From JANQPX01 sp050633905 (GTDB lineage: Bacteria; Pseudomonadota; Alphaproteobacteria; Geminicoccales; Geminicoccaceae): a stretch of 64,000 nucleotides of DNA. A model generated the notes under the pieces. The model worked only from the letters and a program-made list of their open reading frames with translations. It was not told the origin of the DNA and did no database searches. Each line of letters begins with the position of its first letter. Within the stretch, counting starts at the first letter, position 1. Below, in pieces: positions 8,275-17,234 of this stretch. The stretch covers positions 1 to 64,000 of the forward strand of contig JBOEHJ010000075.1 of the NCBI GenBank assembly GCA_050633905.1, written 5' to 3'. The position numbers and the translations under genes were made by a program.

Positions 8275-8580
8275 TCAGATTTTCTGATCGACCTGGATGA
8301 TCTCTCGGCTGCGCGGCACACGGCCTTGCCAGATATGATCGAACTCGGCGATGAGCTTCTTGATGTCGTCCGACACCACAATCTTCCGCGCAGCGGCGAG
8401 ATCACTGAACTCATAGATGGCGATGTGGATGCCCTCGGTGACATCGCTCCAGCCTCGGCAAGCCGATAGAGCCTTAAAAGCGGCTTTGGCTTCCGGCAGA
8501 TGCTCCTCCTCGTACCACCGGTCAAAAGCGTTGCGATCCGCTTTCGGTACCTCCGCACGCACGATCAGATAGGCGGTCAT
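8275..8580 (-). CDS. Small dimeric alpha/beta-barrel-like protein, function unknown
   Basis: The 101-residue protein begins MTAYLIVRAEVPKADRNAF and contains FDRWYEEEHLPEA, a pattern common in small ferredoxin-fold proteins of the EthD or monooxygenase-like (Dabb) type that form dimeric barrels. No catalytic residues can be assigned. Its start overlaps the stop of the BASS-family transporter gene by four bases, so the two are co-translated. It lies about 60 bases from the right end of the IS6 element and looks intact. Confidence 0.7.
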   Translation of the reverse strand: MTAYLIVRAEVPKADRNAFDRWYEEEHLPEAKAAFKALSACRGWSDVTEGIHIAIYEFSDLAAARKIVVSDDIKKLIAEFDHIWQGRVPRSREIIQVDQKI

Positions 8581-9548
8581 TCCGACGGTTTCCCTTCATC
8601 GCGACCAGCGCTCGAGCGTACAATGTTACTAAGCCAAGGACGGTAGAGCCAGCGCTGCACCATCGGTAAAGTGTAGATGGGAAATTGTGCCAGCGCGATG
8701 ACGATCAGGAAATCGATGGTTGCCCGGTCGGCGGTTGCGGCGAGCAGGATGCCTAGATTGCGATTGCCGCTGCAAAGGCCGATGCTGAGTGCCGTCTTCA
8801 AGCCGCGCCAGGCGAAGGCCAGGGTGGACAAAACCTGGAGGCCGATATTGAGGCCGAAAACCGCAAGGGCGGTGGTCACCACGATCTCCGGTCGCTCCTG
8901 TAACATGACGGTGACGCCATCCATAATCGCGATCGCGAAGATCAAAAGGCCGATAATGGCCAGACCGTCCAAGGGCGCTGCATGGCGATCGGCGAAGCCC
9001 TTGGGGAGATAGCGCTGGATCAACCAGGCGAGGGCGAAGCAGCCGCCGATCAAGAGGCCGAGGCGCAGCATCAACTCACCGATGGCAATATTGATGTCAA
9101 TCCCGAGCAAATAGAGGGCGATCGGCGGCAGGGTGAAGGGGAGGAGGGCTGTCGCGAGAAAGGTCAGGATGACGGCAAGCGAAGCATCCAGGCCGATGAT
9201 CATGGCGAGGCTGGCTGATGCCATCAGTGGTGAGGCGGCGGCTGCAAGGACTAAATTGGCGTGAAGCTTTGGTTCCAGCGGGAAGAAACCGAGCAGGGCA
9301 TGCATGAGGAACGGGGTCACGATCAAAAGCCAGAGAAGGGCTAAAATCGTGGTGGTGGGGCGTCGCCAATGATCGGCAAACCTTGTCCAATCCAGACGGA
9401 TCAGGGCGATCATGAAGGGGCCAATAATGCCGGGGATAAGAAGCGGCTTCAAAAGACTTGCGAGCGGCGGAAAAAAGAGGCCTGAAAAAACCCCAACCGC
9501 CAGCGTCATGCTGCCGTGACGCCCGAGCCAAGTGAGGAGGCCGATCAT
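8577..9548 (-). CDS. Bile acid:sodium symporter (BASS) family transporter
   Basis: The 323-residue protein has about ten hydrophobic segments and the BASS landmark LCSGNRNLGILLA near residue 265, equivalent to the crossover-helix SGNRN motif that forms part of the sodium and substrate site. An earlier broken-helix candidate is AAAASPLMASASLAMI near residue 105. Bacterial members import organic anions such as bile acids, pantoate or 2-keto acids, or export metabolites; the substrate is not deducible here. It overlaps the downstream small protein by four bases (shared ATGA), indicating an operon of two. Confidence 0.85.
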   Translation of the reverse strand: MIGLLTWLGRHGSMTLAVGVFSGLFFPPLASLLKPLLIPGIIGPFMIALIRLDWTRFADHWRRPTTTILALLWLLIVTPFLMHALLGFFPLEPKLHANLVLAAAASPLMASASLAMIIGLDASLAVILTFLATALLPFTLPPIALYLLGIDINIAIGELMLRLGLLIGGCFALAWLIQRYLPKGFADRHAAPLDGLAIIGLLIFAIAIMDGVTVMLQERPEIVVTTALAVFGLNIGLQVLSTLAFAWRGLKTALSIGLCSGNRNLGILLAATADRATIDFLIVIALAQFPIYTLPMVQRWLYRPWLSNIVRSSAGRDEGKPSE

Positions 9549-9843
9549 CGATCTGGAAAATAAATAAAAATCGGCACGACAGGTTATCGCCTCATCTGAT
9601 TCGTTGTGTGCTGAACGATGGCATTTGGTTGGCTTCGCCTTGATAACATGGGTTCAGGGTGACGTCTCATGGAGATTGGACGGAGGTTTGCTGATAGCCG
9701 CGACATGTGCACGGCATTCGATGATCAAGGGAATTGGGGATAGATCTCCTATGTCCCCTTGACGCCGGCGGCGGTTCCGTGTTCACCGACATCGGTTTCG
9801 CTTCAACCCGCTCGGCAGCTTTCTGCCGCTTGGAGTTTTTCGC

Positions 9844-11151
9844 ATGGCTAATGTTGCCGTTGTCGGTTCCCAATGGGGCGACGAAGGTAAGGGCAAAATC
9901 GTCGACTGGCTTTCGGAACGTGCCGAGGTCGTGGTGCGTTTTCAAGGCGGGCATAATGCCGGTCATACACTGGTCATTGAAGGCGTTACCTATAAGCTCA
10001 GCGCCTTGCCTTCAGGCGTCGTGCGTCCCGGAAAACTCTCGATGATCGGCAACGGTGTGGTGGTCGATCCATGGGCCTTGTTGAGCGAGATAGAGGGCTT
10101 GCGCCAACAAGGCGTCTCTGTGGGGCCGGATAGTCTTAGGATTGCCGAGAATGCGCCTTTGATTCTGCCGCTGCATGGCGAGGTTGATCGCATGAAGGAG
10201 CGCGCTAAGAGCGAGAGCAAGGATGGTGTCGGTAAGATTGGCACAACTGGGCGCGGTATCGGTCCTGCCTATGAAGATAAGATCGCGCGCCGCGCCATTC
10301 GGATGTGCGACTTGGCAGACCCAGACCTGCTCGCGAGGAAAGTCGACGACTTATTGTTTCATCACAATGCGCTCAGGCGCGGCCTTGGCGAGGATGAGAT
10401 CGAAGCGGAGCCACTCCTAAAGCAGCTTCAGGAGATAGCACCCAAGCTCCTGCCCTATACCGAACCGGTATGGCAACGGCTCGCCGATCTCAGGCGGCGA
10501 GGTGCCCGCATCCTGTTCGAGGGCGCTCAAGGCGCCATGCTGGATGTCGACCACGGCACCTACCCCTTCGTAACCTCTTCAAATACGCTCGCCGCCGCCG
10601 CAGCCTCAGGATCGGGGATCGGTCCGGATGCCGTGGGCTTCGTGCTCGGTATCACCAAAGCTTACACCACAAGGGTGGGCGAGGGGCCTTTCCCGACCGA
10701 GCTTGATGACGAGATCGGTCGTGGTCTCGGCGAGCGTGGCCGGGAGTTCGGGACCGTGACCGAGCGGCCGCGCCGCTGCGGCTGGTTCGATGCCGTCATG
10801 GTGCGTCAGGCGATCAAGATCGGTGGCATTCATGGCATGGCGCTGACCAAGCTCGACGTTCTGGATGGGATGGATCAGCTCAAGATCTGCACGGCCTATC
10901 GCCATTACGGCCAAACGCTTCACTATCTGCCAAGCGGCGTGAGTGCCCAAGCTGGTGTCGAGCCGATCTACGAAGAGCTGGAAGGATGGAAGGGTACGAC
11001 GCGGGGGGCTAGAAGCTTCGCTGATCTACCAGCCCAGGCGGTCAAGTATATCAAGCGCTTGGAAGAGCTGGTGCAAGCGCCCGTTGCTCTGCTTTCGACC
11101 AGTCCGGACCGGGACGACACGATCTTGCTGCGCGATCCTTTCGCCGACTGA
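9844..11151 (+). CDS. purA: Adenylosuccinate synthetase
   Basis: PurA joins IMP and aspartate with GTP in the first committed step of AMP synthesis, in the cytoplasm. The 435-residue protein is the normal size and begins MANVAVVGSQWGDEGKGKI, the classic GTP-binding loop with the catalytic Asp of GDEGKG. FQGGHNAGHT follows near residue 38 with the catalytic His. Further signatures are GTTGRGIGPAYEDK near residue 135 and the aspartate loop TTGRP-like VTERPRRCGWFD near residue 300. A TTGGAG ribosome site precedes the ATG. The gene is convergent with a VOC gene whose stop is only one base away from its own. Confidence 0.98.
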   Translation: MANVAVVGSQWGDEGKGKIVDWLSERAEVVVRFQGGHNAGHTLVIEGVTYKLSALPSGVVRPGKLSMIGNGVVVDPWALLSEIEGLRQQGVSVGPDSLRIAENAPLILPLHGEVDRMKERAKSESKDGVGKIGTTGRGIGPAYEDKIARRAIRMCDLADPDLLARKVDDLLFHHNALRRGLGEDEIEAEPLLKQLQEIAPKLLPYTEPVWQRLADLRRRGARILFEGAQGAMLDVDHGTYPFVTSSNTLAAAAASGSGIGPDAVGFVLGITKAYTTRVGEGPFPTELDDEIGRGLGERGREFGTVTERPRRCGWFDAVMVRQAIKIGGIHGMALTKLDVLDGMDQLKICTAYRHYGQTLHYLPSGVSAQAGVEPIYEELEGWKGTTRGARSFADLPAQAVKYIKRLEELVQAPVALLSTSPDRDDTILLRDPFAD

Positions 11152-11152
11152 A

Positions 11153-11605
11153 CTATAGGCGCTGCCGCCTCTCTAGCGCATCAGGCCCGTTTTCGGCGAA
11201 GCCCCAGATTTTCGGCGACGCCAATTCCAGACTGTTGCCGGCAGGGTCGCGGAAATAGAAGGACTTGGCGCCATTCGGCCAAGTCACCTCTTGCTCGATC
11301 TCGATCCCGTGTTCCGTCAGGCGCATTTTCCAGCCATCAAGATCAGTTTCAGCCATGGCAAAGCAGGCATGACCTGGTCCTTTGGTGCCATGTGCCGGAA
11401 TTGAGTTGTTATTCGCTGCTGCCTCCGGATTGAAAAGGAGCAGCATGCCGTCGCCGCATTTGAAGAAAACGAAGATACCGTGTTTCTTACTGTACAGCTC
11501 AAGGCCCAGTACGACCTGATAGAAGGCTCGTGCGGCCTCAAGGTCATCGACGTAAAGGATCGTCTCGAGAACCCGCTCAATTGGCCGTATCGTTACGTTC
11601 ATCAT
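11153..11605 (-). CDS. VOC family protein
   Basis: The 150-residue protein shows the VOC fold. ETILYVDDLEAARAFYQVVLG opens the first module, GHACFAMAETDLDGW the second, and AKSFYFRDPAGNSLELASP is the typical end carrying the metal-binding Glu (SLELA). This last motif resembles bleomycin/fosfomycin-resistance and glyoxalase-like members. The function is not determined. The gene ends one base from the purA stop, tail to tail, and is followed upstream by a secreted protein gene on the same strand 14 bases away, suggesting co-transcription. Confidence 0.83.
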   Translation of the reverse strand: MMNVTIRPIERVLETILYVDDLEAARAFYQVVLGLELYSKKHGIFVFFKCGDGMLLLFNPEAAANNNSIPAHGTKGPGHACFAMAETDLDGWKMRLTEHGIEIEQEVTWPNGAKSFYFRDPAGNSLELASPKIWGFAENGPDALERRQRL

Positions 11606-11619
11606 GCCTGGCCCGCTTA

Positions 11620-12111
11620 TCAGCCGGTGTGGCCGGGTGCCATCATGTCAACGCGCAGTGTCTTCTCACCGAAGAAACACTGAAAGTCGACAAAGCAATA
11701 GGCGTATTCCACAAGGACTTCGACGGGCTGACCGATGATGCCGGTGAACGGCATGGCGATGGTCGCCGGTGGTTCGAAATACGTGATCGTGCCATCCACA
11801 TGGCGATGAGGCAAAGCGAGCTGCCAATCCAGGCCCGGCTGATCGGCAGGTGTCACCGTAATACCCGGATCGGCGTTCAACCTGGTATCGCCATCCGGCT
11901 GAATGGTAATGAAGAACGTGTTTGGTTCGTCGTTGCCATCACCTTTTTCGATCCAGGCATCGATCTGCACATCTGCAGGAAGCGGCTTTGATTCGCTGTG
12001 GAACTTCTCGATGAGGCTTTCGAGCGAGGGCTTGGCCGTCTGCGCCTGGCCATCGGTGCCCAAGGCGCTGAGGACCAAGAAGCAGGCCAGAAAAAAAGAA
12101 CCGTAACGCAT
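11620..12111 (-). CDS. Secreted protein with paired cysteines, function unknown
   Basis: The 163-residue protein has a clear signal peptide (MRYGSFFLACFLVLSALGTDGQAQ, cleavage near AQA). The mature part is predicted mostly beta and ends with EVLVEYAYCFVDFQCFFGEKT, in which two cysteines five residues apart recall the N-terminal immunoglobulin-like domain of DsbD. That similarity is weak and is offered only as a possibility. The start at 12111 is preferred over 12117 because GAGAG then lies six bases upstream. Two TGGT-N3-ACCA sites occur just upstream (12128-12152), suggesting control by a GntR-type regulator. Confidence 0.65.
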   Translation of the reverse strand: MRYGSFFLACFLVLSALGTDGQAQTAKPSLESLIEKFHSESKPLPADVQIDAWIEKGDGNDEPNTFFITIQPDGDTRLNADPGITVTPADQPGLDWQLALPHRHVDGTITYFEPPATIAMPFTGIIGQPVEVLVEYAYCFVDFQCFFGEKTLRVDMMAPGHTG

Positions 12112-12127
12112 CAACATCTCTCACCGC

Positions 12128-12152
12128 TGGTATGACCACTGTGGTGTGACCA
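12128..12152. promoter_or_regulatory. Tandem TGGT-N3-ACCA operator-like sites
   Basis: TGGTATGACCA (12128-12138) and TGGTGTGACCA (12142-12152) lie side by side, 17 bases upstream of the secreted-protein start. This symmetric pattern is the known style of FadR/PdhR-type GntR operators. The second site is also the start of a 27-base sequence repeated at 61347-61373. The bound regulator is not in the window. Confidence 0.5.
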
Positions 12153-12168
12153 CATCATTTGGTTTCCA
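12142..12168 (+). repeat. Dispersed 27-base repeat, copy 1
   Basis: This copy matches the one at 61347-61373 at 26 of 27 positions and lies in the same orientation relative to a downstream minus-strand gene start. More distant copies lie at 19471-19497 and 61563-61589 on the other strand. All four contain the inverted pair TGG-N5-CCA followed by CACATCAT. Confidence 0.6.
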
Positions 12169-12365
12169 AGGCCTTCGAAGAAAGAGCCTTGATGTTCAAG
12201 GGTATACGGATCCTTGTCAGGATCAAAGTTTGGCTCTTACGTATCGAACTTACCACATAGGAAACGAACGAGAGACTGGATCTTAGGCCAGTTTAGGCGA
12301 GACGTCTCGAATGCTCGCTGACTTGTGACCCAAGGTGCATCAAGCTCCAAGTCGAATCTGGGATG

Positions 12366-13025
12366 CTAGCCCAGGATGGATTGACCGGTGGCTTTCCAGT
12401 CCTTGAGGAAGGAAGCGAGGCCCTTGTCGGTCAGCGGATGCTGGAACAGCTTTTTGATGACGTCGGGGGGCATGGTGGCGACATCGGCGCCCAGCCTGGC
12501 ACTTTCCACCAGGTGATTGGTACCGCGAATCGAGGCGACCAGGACTTCGGTCTGGATTCTTTCGTAGTTCCGGTAGATCTCCACGATGTCAGCGATCAAC
12601 CCCATGCCGTCATGGCCGATATCATCGAGACGACCGACAAAGGGCGAGATGAAGGTGGCGCCGGCTTTGGCGGCGAGGAGGGCCTGGGCAGGCGAGAAGC
12701 AAAGGGTGACGTTGACCTTGGTGCCTTCATCCGAGAGCGCTTTACAGGTCTTGAGACCATCAACGGTAAGCGGCACCTTCACACAGACATTGGGGGCGAT
12801 TTTGGCGAGCTTTTTGCCCTCGGCAAGCATGGTCTCATGCTCTGTAGCCGCCACTTCGGCGCTGACCGGGCCCTCGACGAGATCGCAGATTTCAGCGATC
12901 ACTTCGAAAATGTTACGTCCGGATTTTGCAATCAGCGAGGGGTTGGTGGTGACACCGTCCAAGAGGCCTGTCGAAGCAAGATCGCCGATCTCGCTGACAT
13001 CGGCGGTATCTGCAAAGAATTTCAT
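12366..13025 (-). CDS. tal: Transaldolase / fructose-6-phosphate aldolase family
   Basis: The 219-residue protein is the short (TalC/FSA-like) transaldolase form. It starts MKFFADTADVSEI and has the Schiff-base lysine in VCVKVPLT near residue 84, plus VNVTLCFSPAQALLAAKAGATFISPFVGR, the family core. Transaldolase moves a dihydroxyacetone unit between sugar phosphates in the pentose phosphate pathway; FSA-type relatives make or cleave fructose 6-phosphate directly, and sequence alone does not separate the two. The start at 13025 has AAGGG upstream; a longer reading to 13439 overlaps the next gene's region and is rejected. It is divergent from the HerA-like gene. Confidence 0.93.
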   Translation of the reverse strand: MKFFADTADVSEIGDLASTGLLDGVTTNPSLIAKSGRNIFEVIAEICDLVEGPVSAEVAATEHETMLAEGKKLAKIAPNVCVKVPLTVDGLKTCKALSDEGTKVNVTLCFSPAQALLAAKAGATFISPFVGRLDDIGHDGMGLIADIVEIYRNYERIQTEVLVASIRGTNHLVESARLGADVATMPPDVIKKLFQHPLTDKGLASFLKDWKATGQSILG

Positions 13026-13159
13026 ACGAACATGTCCCTTCTGATTGGCAATATCCCATAGGTAGCCATGAAAAATCCCATCACAAGCTCGACCGCAAGG
13101 AAAAAAGCAGGCAAAACAGGCCGAACTGGGTTTTTTAAGGGACCAATGAGAGGTCAAGG

Positions 13160-14695
13160 ATGCCTGAAGACAACGCCATCTTGCTCGGTAAAGGTGAGAC
13201 GCAACAATACCTGAACTTGAAGCTCGCCAACCGTCACGGCCTGATAGCGGGGGCCACAGGAACCGGCAAGACAGTCTCCCTACAAGTGCTGGCCGAAGGG
13301 TTTTCCAAGAACGGTGTGCCAGTGTTTCTTGCCGATGTGAAGGGTGACCTTTCCGGATTGTCCCGGGCCGGCAAACCACATCCGAAGATCGACGAGCGCA
13401 TCGAAACGATCGGGATCGCGGACTATCAGCAGCGCCCATTTCCCGTGGTTTTTTGGGACTTGTTCGGTGAACAGGGGCATCCGATCCGCACCACCATCTC
13501 GGAGATGGGTCCTTTACTGCTGGCGCAGCTCCTCGGGCTGAATGACACCCAGGAAGGCGTTCTGGCCGTGGTGTTTGAGGTGGCCGATGATCAAGGCATG
13601 TTGCTACTCGATCTGAACGACCTTCGCGCGCTGCTCCGTTATGTTGGCGAGCATTCGAAGGAATTCTCGCTGGAATACGGCAATGTCAGCAGTGCCTCGG
13701 TGGGGGCTATTCAGCGACGCTTGCTCACCTTGGAGCAGCAGGGTGGCGAACATTTCTTTGGCGAGCCGGCCCTCGATATCAAGGATCTGATGCGCGCCGA
13801 TCTATCAGGGCAGGGCATCGTCAATATCCTCGCGGCCGACCAATTGATGCAATCGCCGAAGCTCTACGCGACCTTCCTGCTTTGGCTGCTTTCCGAGCTG
13901 TTCGAGGAACTCCCCGAGGTCGGCGACCCCGAGAAGCCAAAGCTGGTGTTTTTCTTCGACGAAGCGCATCTGCTTTTTGATGATGCTCCGAAGGCGCTTT
14001 TGGAAAAAGTCGAACAAGTGGTTCGGTTGATCCGCTCCAAGGGTGTCGGCGTTTTCTTTATTACGCAGAACCCGCTGGATGTGCCGGATAGCGTGCTCGG
14101 CCAGCTCGGCAACCGCATTCAGCATGCCCTTCGAGCGTTTACACCAAGGGATCAAAAGGCGGTGAAGGCGGCAGCCGGCACGTTTCGCCAGAACCCGAAG
14201 CTCGATACCGAGAAAGTCATCACCCAGCTCGGCGTCGGTGAGGCACTGGTTTCGACCCTGCAGGATAAGGGAGTGCCGAGTATTGTTGAGCAGACCCTAA
14301 TCTGCCCTCCCTGGTCCCGAATTGGACCGGCAACCCCGGAAGAACGTGCCCAGACCCGTGCTGCCAGCCCCGTTGGTGGGCGATATGACGAGGCATTGGA
14401 TCGCGAATCGGCTTATGAGATCCTGACCCGTCGCGCCGAAGAAGAACAGGCGTTTGAAACAGCTGAAAAAGAGCGGCGGCTGAAAGAAAAGGAGAAGGCA
14501 AAACGTGAAAAAGAGCAGGCCAAGCTAGCAAAAGAGCGTGCCAGGGCAGAACGTGCCTCCCGTCCGCGCAGGAGCAATCGCCAGACTGTGTTCGAAGCGG
14601 CGGCTAAGAGCGTGGTACGCAGTGTTGGTAGCCAGGTCGGGCGGAATATCGGCAAGTCACTCCTTCGCGGATTATTAGGCTCGTTCCTCCGTTAG
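13160..14695 (+). CDS. HerA/FtsK-like ATPase, DUF853 (YjgR) family
   Basis: The 511-residue protein has a Walker A GATGTGKT at residues 31-38 and a Walker B LVFFFDEAHLLFDD with DEAH at 267-270. A later IRSKGVGVFFITQNPLDVPDSV resembles the sensor segment of HerA-type DNA-translocase ATPases. Residues 430-475 are a highly charged Lys/Glu/Arg-rich coiled segment, and the end is basic and glycine-rich. The family (E. coli YjgR) is widespread but its job is not established; a role in moving or processing DNA is inferred from the fold. AGAGGTCAAGG precedes the ATG. Confidence 0.9.
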   Translation: MPEDNAILLGKGETQQYLNLKLANRHGLIAGATGTGKTVSLQVLAEGFSKNGVPVFLADVKGDLSGLSRAGKPHPKIDERIETIGIADYQQRPFPVVFWDLFGEQGHPIRTTISEMGPLLLAQLLGLNDTQEGVLAVVFEVADDQGMLLLDLNDLRALLRYVGEHSKEFSLEYGNVSSASVGAIQRRLLTLEQQGGEHFFGEPALDIKDLMRADLSGQGIVNILAADQLMQSPKLYATFLLWLLSELFEELPEVGDPEKPKLVFFFDEAHLLFDDAPKALLEKVEQVVRLIRSKGVGVFFITQNPLDVPDSVLGQLGNRIQHALRAFTPRDQKAVKAAAGTFRQNPKLDTEKVITQLGVGEALVSTLQDKGVPSIVEQTLICPPWSRIGPATPEERAQTRAASPVGGRYDEALDRESAYEILTRRAEEEQAFETAEKERRLKEKEKAKREKEQAKLAKERARAERASRPRRSNRQTVFEAAAKSVVRSVGSQVGRNIGKSLLRGLLGSFLR

Positions 14696-14736
14696 CCGGT
14701 CGAGCATCGGCATAAAGATTCGGATTGGGCAGGAAA

Positions 14737-15894
14737 ATGCGTCAGCTCTTTAAGATACCAACAACGGCGATCACCAGCATAACGGCCTTTTTCACGCTCG
14801 GCTGCGCAGCGCAGACGGCGCCTGCACCGCCTGCCAAGACCATCGTCTCCGAGCAGGCGAGCTTCAAGGTCGAGTTGGTGGCCGATGGCCTGAACACGCC
14901 ATGGGGCATGGCGTTTTTGCCGAACGGCGCCATGCTGATCACCGAACGTCCGGGCAGCCTTCGTCAGCTGACCGACGGGGTGTTGGATCCCGATCCGATC
15001 GACGGTGTGCCCAAAGTCTTTGCCAAGGGGCAAGGTGGTCTGCTCGACGTCGTAATTGACCCAGCCTTTGCCGACAATCAACTGGTCTACCTCTCCTATG
15101 CCGGCATCGACGACGACGGCCGCTCCAGCACGCGGGTCGCCCGCGGGCGGTTGGTTGACGGAGCTTTGGCTGATGTCGAGGTGATTTTTCGGTCCAACTC
15201 TGCGTCGACCGGGGGCGTGCATTGGGGGTCGCGGCTTGCTTTTGATCCGGCGGGGGATCTCTATGTGACCGTCGGCGAGCGCGGCAATAAGGAGACCGCG
15301 CAGAGGCTTGGTACTCATGGTGGCAGCGTGGTGCGCATCAAGCCGGATGGCAGCGTGCCCGACGATAATCCCTTCGTCGGTACCAGCGACGCACTCCCTG
15401 AGATTTTTTCTTACGGGCATCGCAACCCGCAGGGCATGGCGGTTCATCCCGAGACCGGGCGTATCTGGACCCAGGAACACGGCCCCCGAGGTGGGGACGA
15501 GGTCAATCTGGTGGAGGCTGGCGCGAATTACGGCTGGCCTGCCATTTCCTGGGGGATCAATTACTCGGGCGAGCCGATCGGCAAGGGATTGCGCCAGCAG
15601 GACGGCATGGCCCAGCCGGCCCATTTCTGGGACCCATCGATCGCGCCCTCCGGCATGACATTCTATGATGGCGATGCTTTCCCGGAATGGCAGGGAGACC
15701 TCTTCGTCGGCGCCCTAAAATTCCAGCTGATCGCAAGGCTTGAAATGGAAGGCGATAAAGTGGTTGCCGAGGAGCGCCTGCTCCAAGGAGAACTCGGCCG
15801 CATCCGCGACGTTCGAACCGGCCCCGATGGCTTCTTGTACATTCTAACCGATGACAGCAACGGCGGCCTTTATCGGGTGGCACCCGAAGGCTGA
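14737..15894 (+). CDS. PQQ-dependent aldose sugar dehydrogenase (YliI/Asd type), probable lipoprotein
   Basis: The 385-residue protein is a six-bladed propeller of the soluble glucose/aldose dehydrogenase family. It has ADGLNTPWGMAFLPNG at the start, GTHGGSVVRIKPDGSVP, SYGHRNPQGMAVHPETG with the catalytic-region His, and EHGPRGGDEVNLVEAGANYGWP, all standard landmarks. It would oxidise aldoses to lactones in the periplasm with PQQ and pass electrons to the respiratory chain. The leader MRQLFKIPTTAITSITAFF ends in TLGC, a plausible lipobox. ATG 14737 is preferred; TTG at 14725 is an alternative. No PQQ synthesis genes are present in the window. Confidence 0.88.
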   Translation: MRQLFKIPTTAITSITAFFTLGCAAQTAPAPPAKTIVSEQASFKVELVADGLNTPWGMAFLPNGAMLITERPGSLRQLTDGVLDPDPIDGVPKVFAKGQGGLLDVVIDPAFADNQLVYLSYAGIDDDGRSSTRVARGRLVDGALADVEVIFRSNSASTGGVHWGSRLAFDPAGDLYVTVGERGNKETAQRLGTHGGSVVRIKPDGSVPDDNPFVGTSDALPEIFSYGHRNPQGMAVHPETGRIWTQEHGPRGGDEVNLVEAGANYGWPAISWGINYSGEPIGKGLRQQDGMAQPAHFWDPSIAPSGMTFYDGDAFPEWQGDLFVGALKFQLIARLEMEGDKVVAEERLLQGELGRIRDVRTGPDGFLYILTDDSNGGLYRVAPEG

Positions 15895-15934
15895 ACTCGC
15901 CTTTGCTTGTGACGAAAGACTGAAGGAACATCCG

Positions 15935-16984
15935 ATGATTTCGAGAATGATCACACCGCTGGTTTTTAGCTCAATCCTAGTAACTCAGCCGCTGGTAGCG
16001 GCAGGGGATTTGCATGGGGTCGAGGGGTGTGAGGTGGCGGCTGCCCTTGGTGGAAATGTGGATTATCGGGCTGCAGCCGATAGTTGTTCCTTTATTTTAG
16101 ATACGCTGACGCTGGATGATCCGGAGCGCGCCAAGGCTCTGGCTTATCGGGCGGCGGCGCATCGGGGCGCGGGCGACTTTAGCCAGGCGCTGGCGGATGC
16201 TGAAAAGGCGGTGCGTCTGGATCCGAAACTGCCGCTTGCCTATCATTATCGGGGTGCCGCCCATGGTGAGTTGGGGGAGATCGACGAGGCGCTTTCGGAT
16301 CAGAACGAGGCCCTGAAGCTCGATCCCGATTTCGCGCCGGCTTATCATCATCGAGGTGTCGCCAAGATGATGCTCGACGATATCGAGGGCGCTATTGCTG
16401 ATCAGGACGAGGCGATCGAGCGCCTTCCCAACTTTGCCTACGCCTATAACGACAGAGGTCTCGCTTATTTCGCAAAAGGCGATCTGAAACAGTCACTTCG
16501 TGACTACGATAAGGCGATCGAGCTGGATGAAGGCTTCGCGCTCGCCTACCGCAACCGTGGTTCTGCCCATGGTGGGCTCGGCGATTTGAAACAGGCGATC
16601 ACCGACTTCGACAAGGCGATCGAACTCGATCCCGACTATGCTCAAACCTACAAAGATCGTGGTCTCGCTTATTTAAATCAAAAGCAATACGATCAGGCGA
16701 TCGCCGATTACGATAAGGCCCTCGACCTCCAGCAAGGTCTTGTCACCGCCCATTTCGGCCGCGCCGTCGCCTATCTCGAAAAAGGTGTTCCTGAAAAAGC
16801 GATCGAAGATCTCGATCGCACCCTCCTGGTCTACCCAAACGACCCCCAGGTCTACACTAAACGCGCCGAAGCCCATCTCCAATCCGGCAATGCCGACGCG
16901 GCGCGCGATGACTTGGAGAGGGTGTTGAGCCTCAACCCGGATGACCAAGACGCCAAAGCCAAGCTTGAAGACCTCAACTCGTAG
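15935..16984 (+). CDS. Exported tetratricopeptide-repeat protein
   Basis: The 349-residue protein has a signal peptide (MISRMITPLVFSSILVTQPLVAAG) and then about eight consecutive 34-residue TPR units. They are marked by repeated YxxRGxA, GDxxxAxxDxxxAIELDP patterns, for example GDLKQAITDFDKAIELDP. TPR arrays bind partner proteins and have no catalytic role; no further domain is visible. The start at 15935 follows GAAGGAACA. It is downstream of the sugar dehydrogenase by 40 bases in the same direction, so the two may be co-transcribed. A short terminator-like hairpin covers its stop codon. Confidence 0.85.
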   Translation: MISRMITPLVFSSILVTQPLVAAGDLHGVEGCEVAAALGGNVDYRAAADSCSFILDTLTLDDPERAKALAYRAAAHRGAGDFSQALADAEKAVRLDPKLPLAYHYRGAAHGELGEIDEALSDQNEALKLDPDFAPAYHHRGVAKMMLDDIEGAIADQDEAIERLPNFAYAYNDRGLAYFAKGDLKQSLRDYDKAIELDEGFALAYRNRGSAHGGLGDLKQAITDFDKAIELDPDYAQTYKDRGLAYLNQKQYDQAIADYDKALDLQQGLVTAHFGRAVAYLEKGVPEKAIEDLDRTLLVYPNDPQVYTKRAEAHLQSGNADAARDDLERVLSLNPDDQDAKAKLEDLNS

Positions 16985-17002
16985 CACGCGGTGCTGTTTT
17001 TT
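16983..17002 (+). terminator. Rho-independent terminator (short stem)
   Basis: AGCAC-GCG-GTGCT forms a 5-base-pair stem with a 3-base loop, followed by G and six Ts. It begins inside the TAG stop of the TPR gene and would end the plus-strand transcript. The stem is short, so termination may be partial. Confidence 0.5.
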
Positions 17003-17234
17003 GAGGCTGGTTGCTAGCTTCGGGTTCGTTTGGTTTTTGAGATGCTTTTGCTGCTGACGACGTCGCGGCAATGCTGCTGTTCCATCAAAAATAGGAATTA
17101 ATGCCGGACCTGCCTTCAGTGACGAAGGCGTTGATCTTTCCCTAAGCGTCCCTGGCCAATGCGCAAGAGCCTGCCATAAAGCCATCAACGCCAATTCTGT
17201 ACCCCCCGTTCTTGCTGTGGTCAGGCTCTCTTGT

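Noticed and set aside
13026..13439. 138-codon N-terminal extension of transaldolase
   Set aside because: Overlaps the opposite-strand HerA-like gene, and the sequence is unlike any transaldolase; the 219-residue form is complete.
16281..16980. Repeated DNA in the TPR gene as a tandem repeat element
   Set aside because: The periodic 102-base similarity is explained by the 34-residue TPR units in one coding frame.
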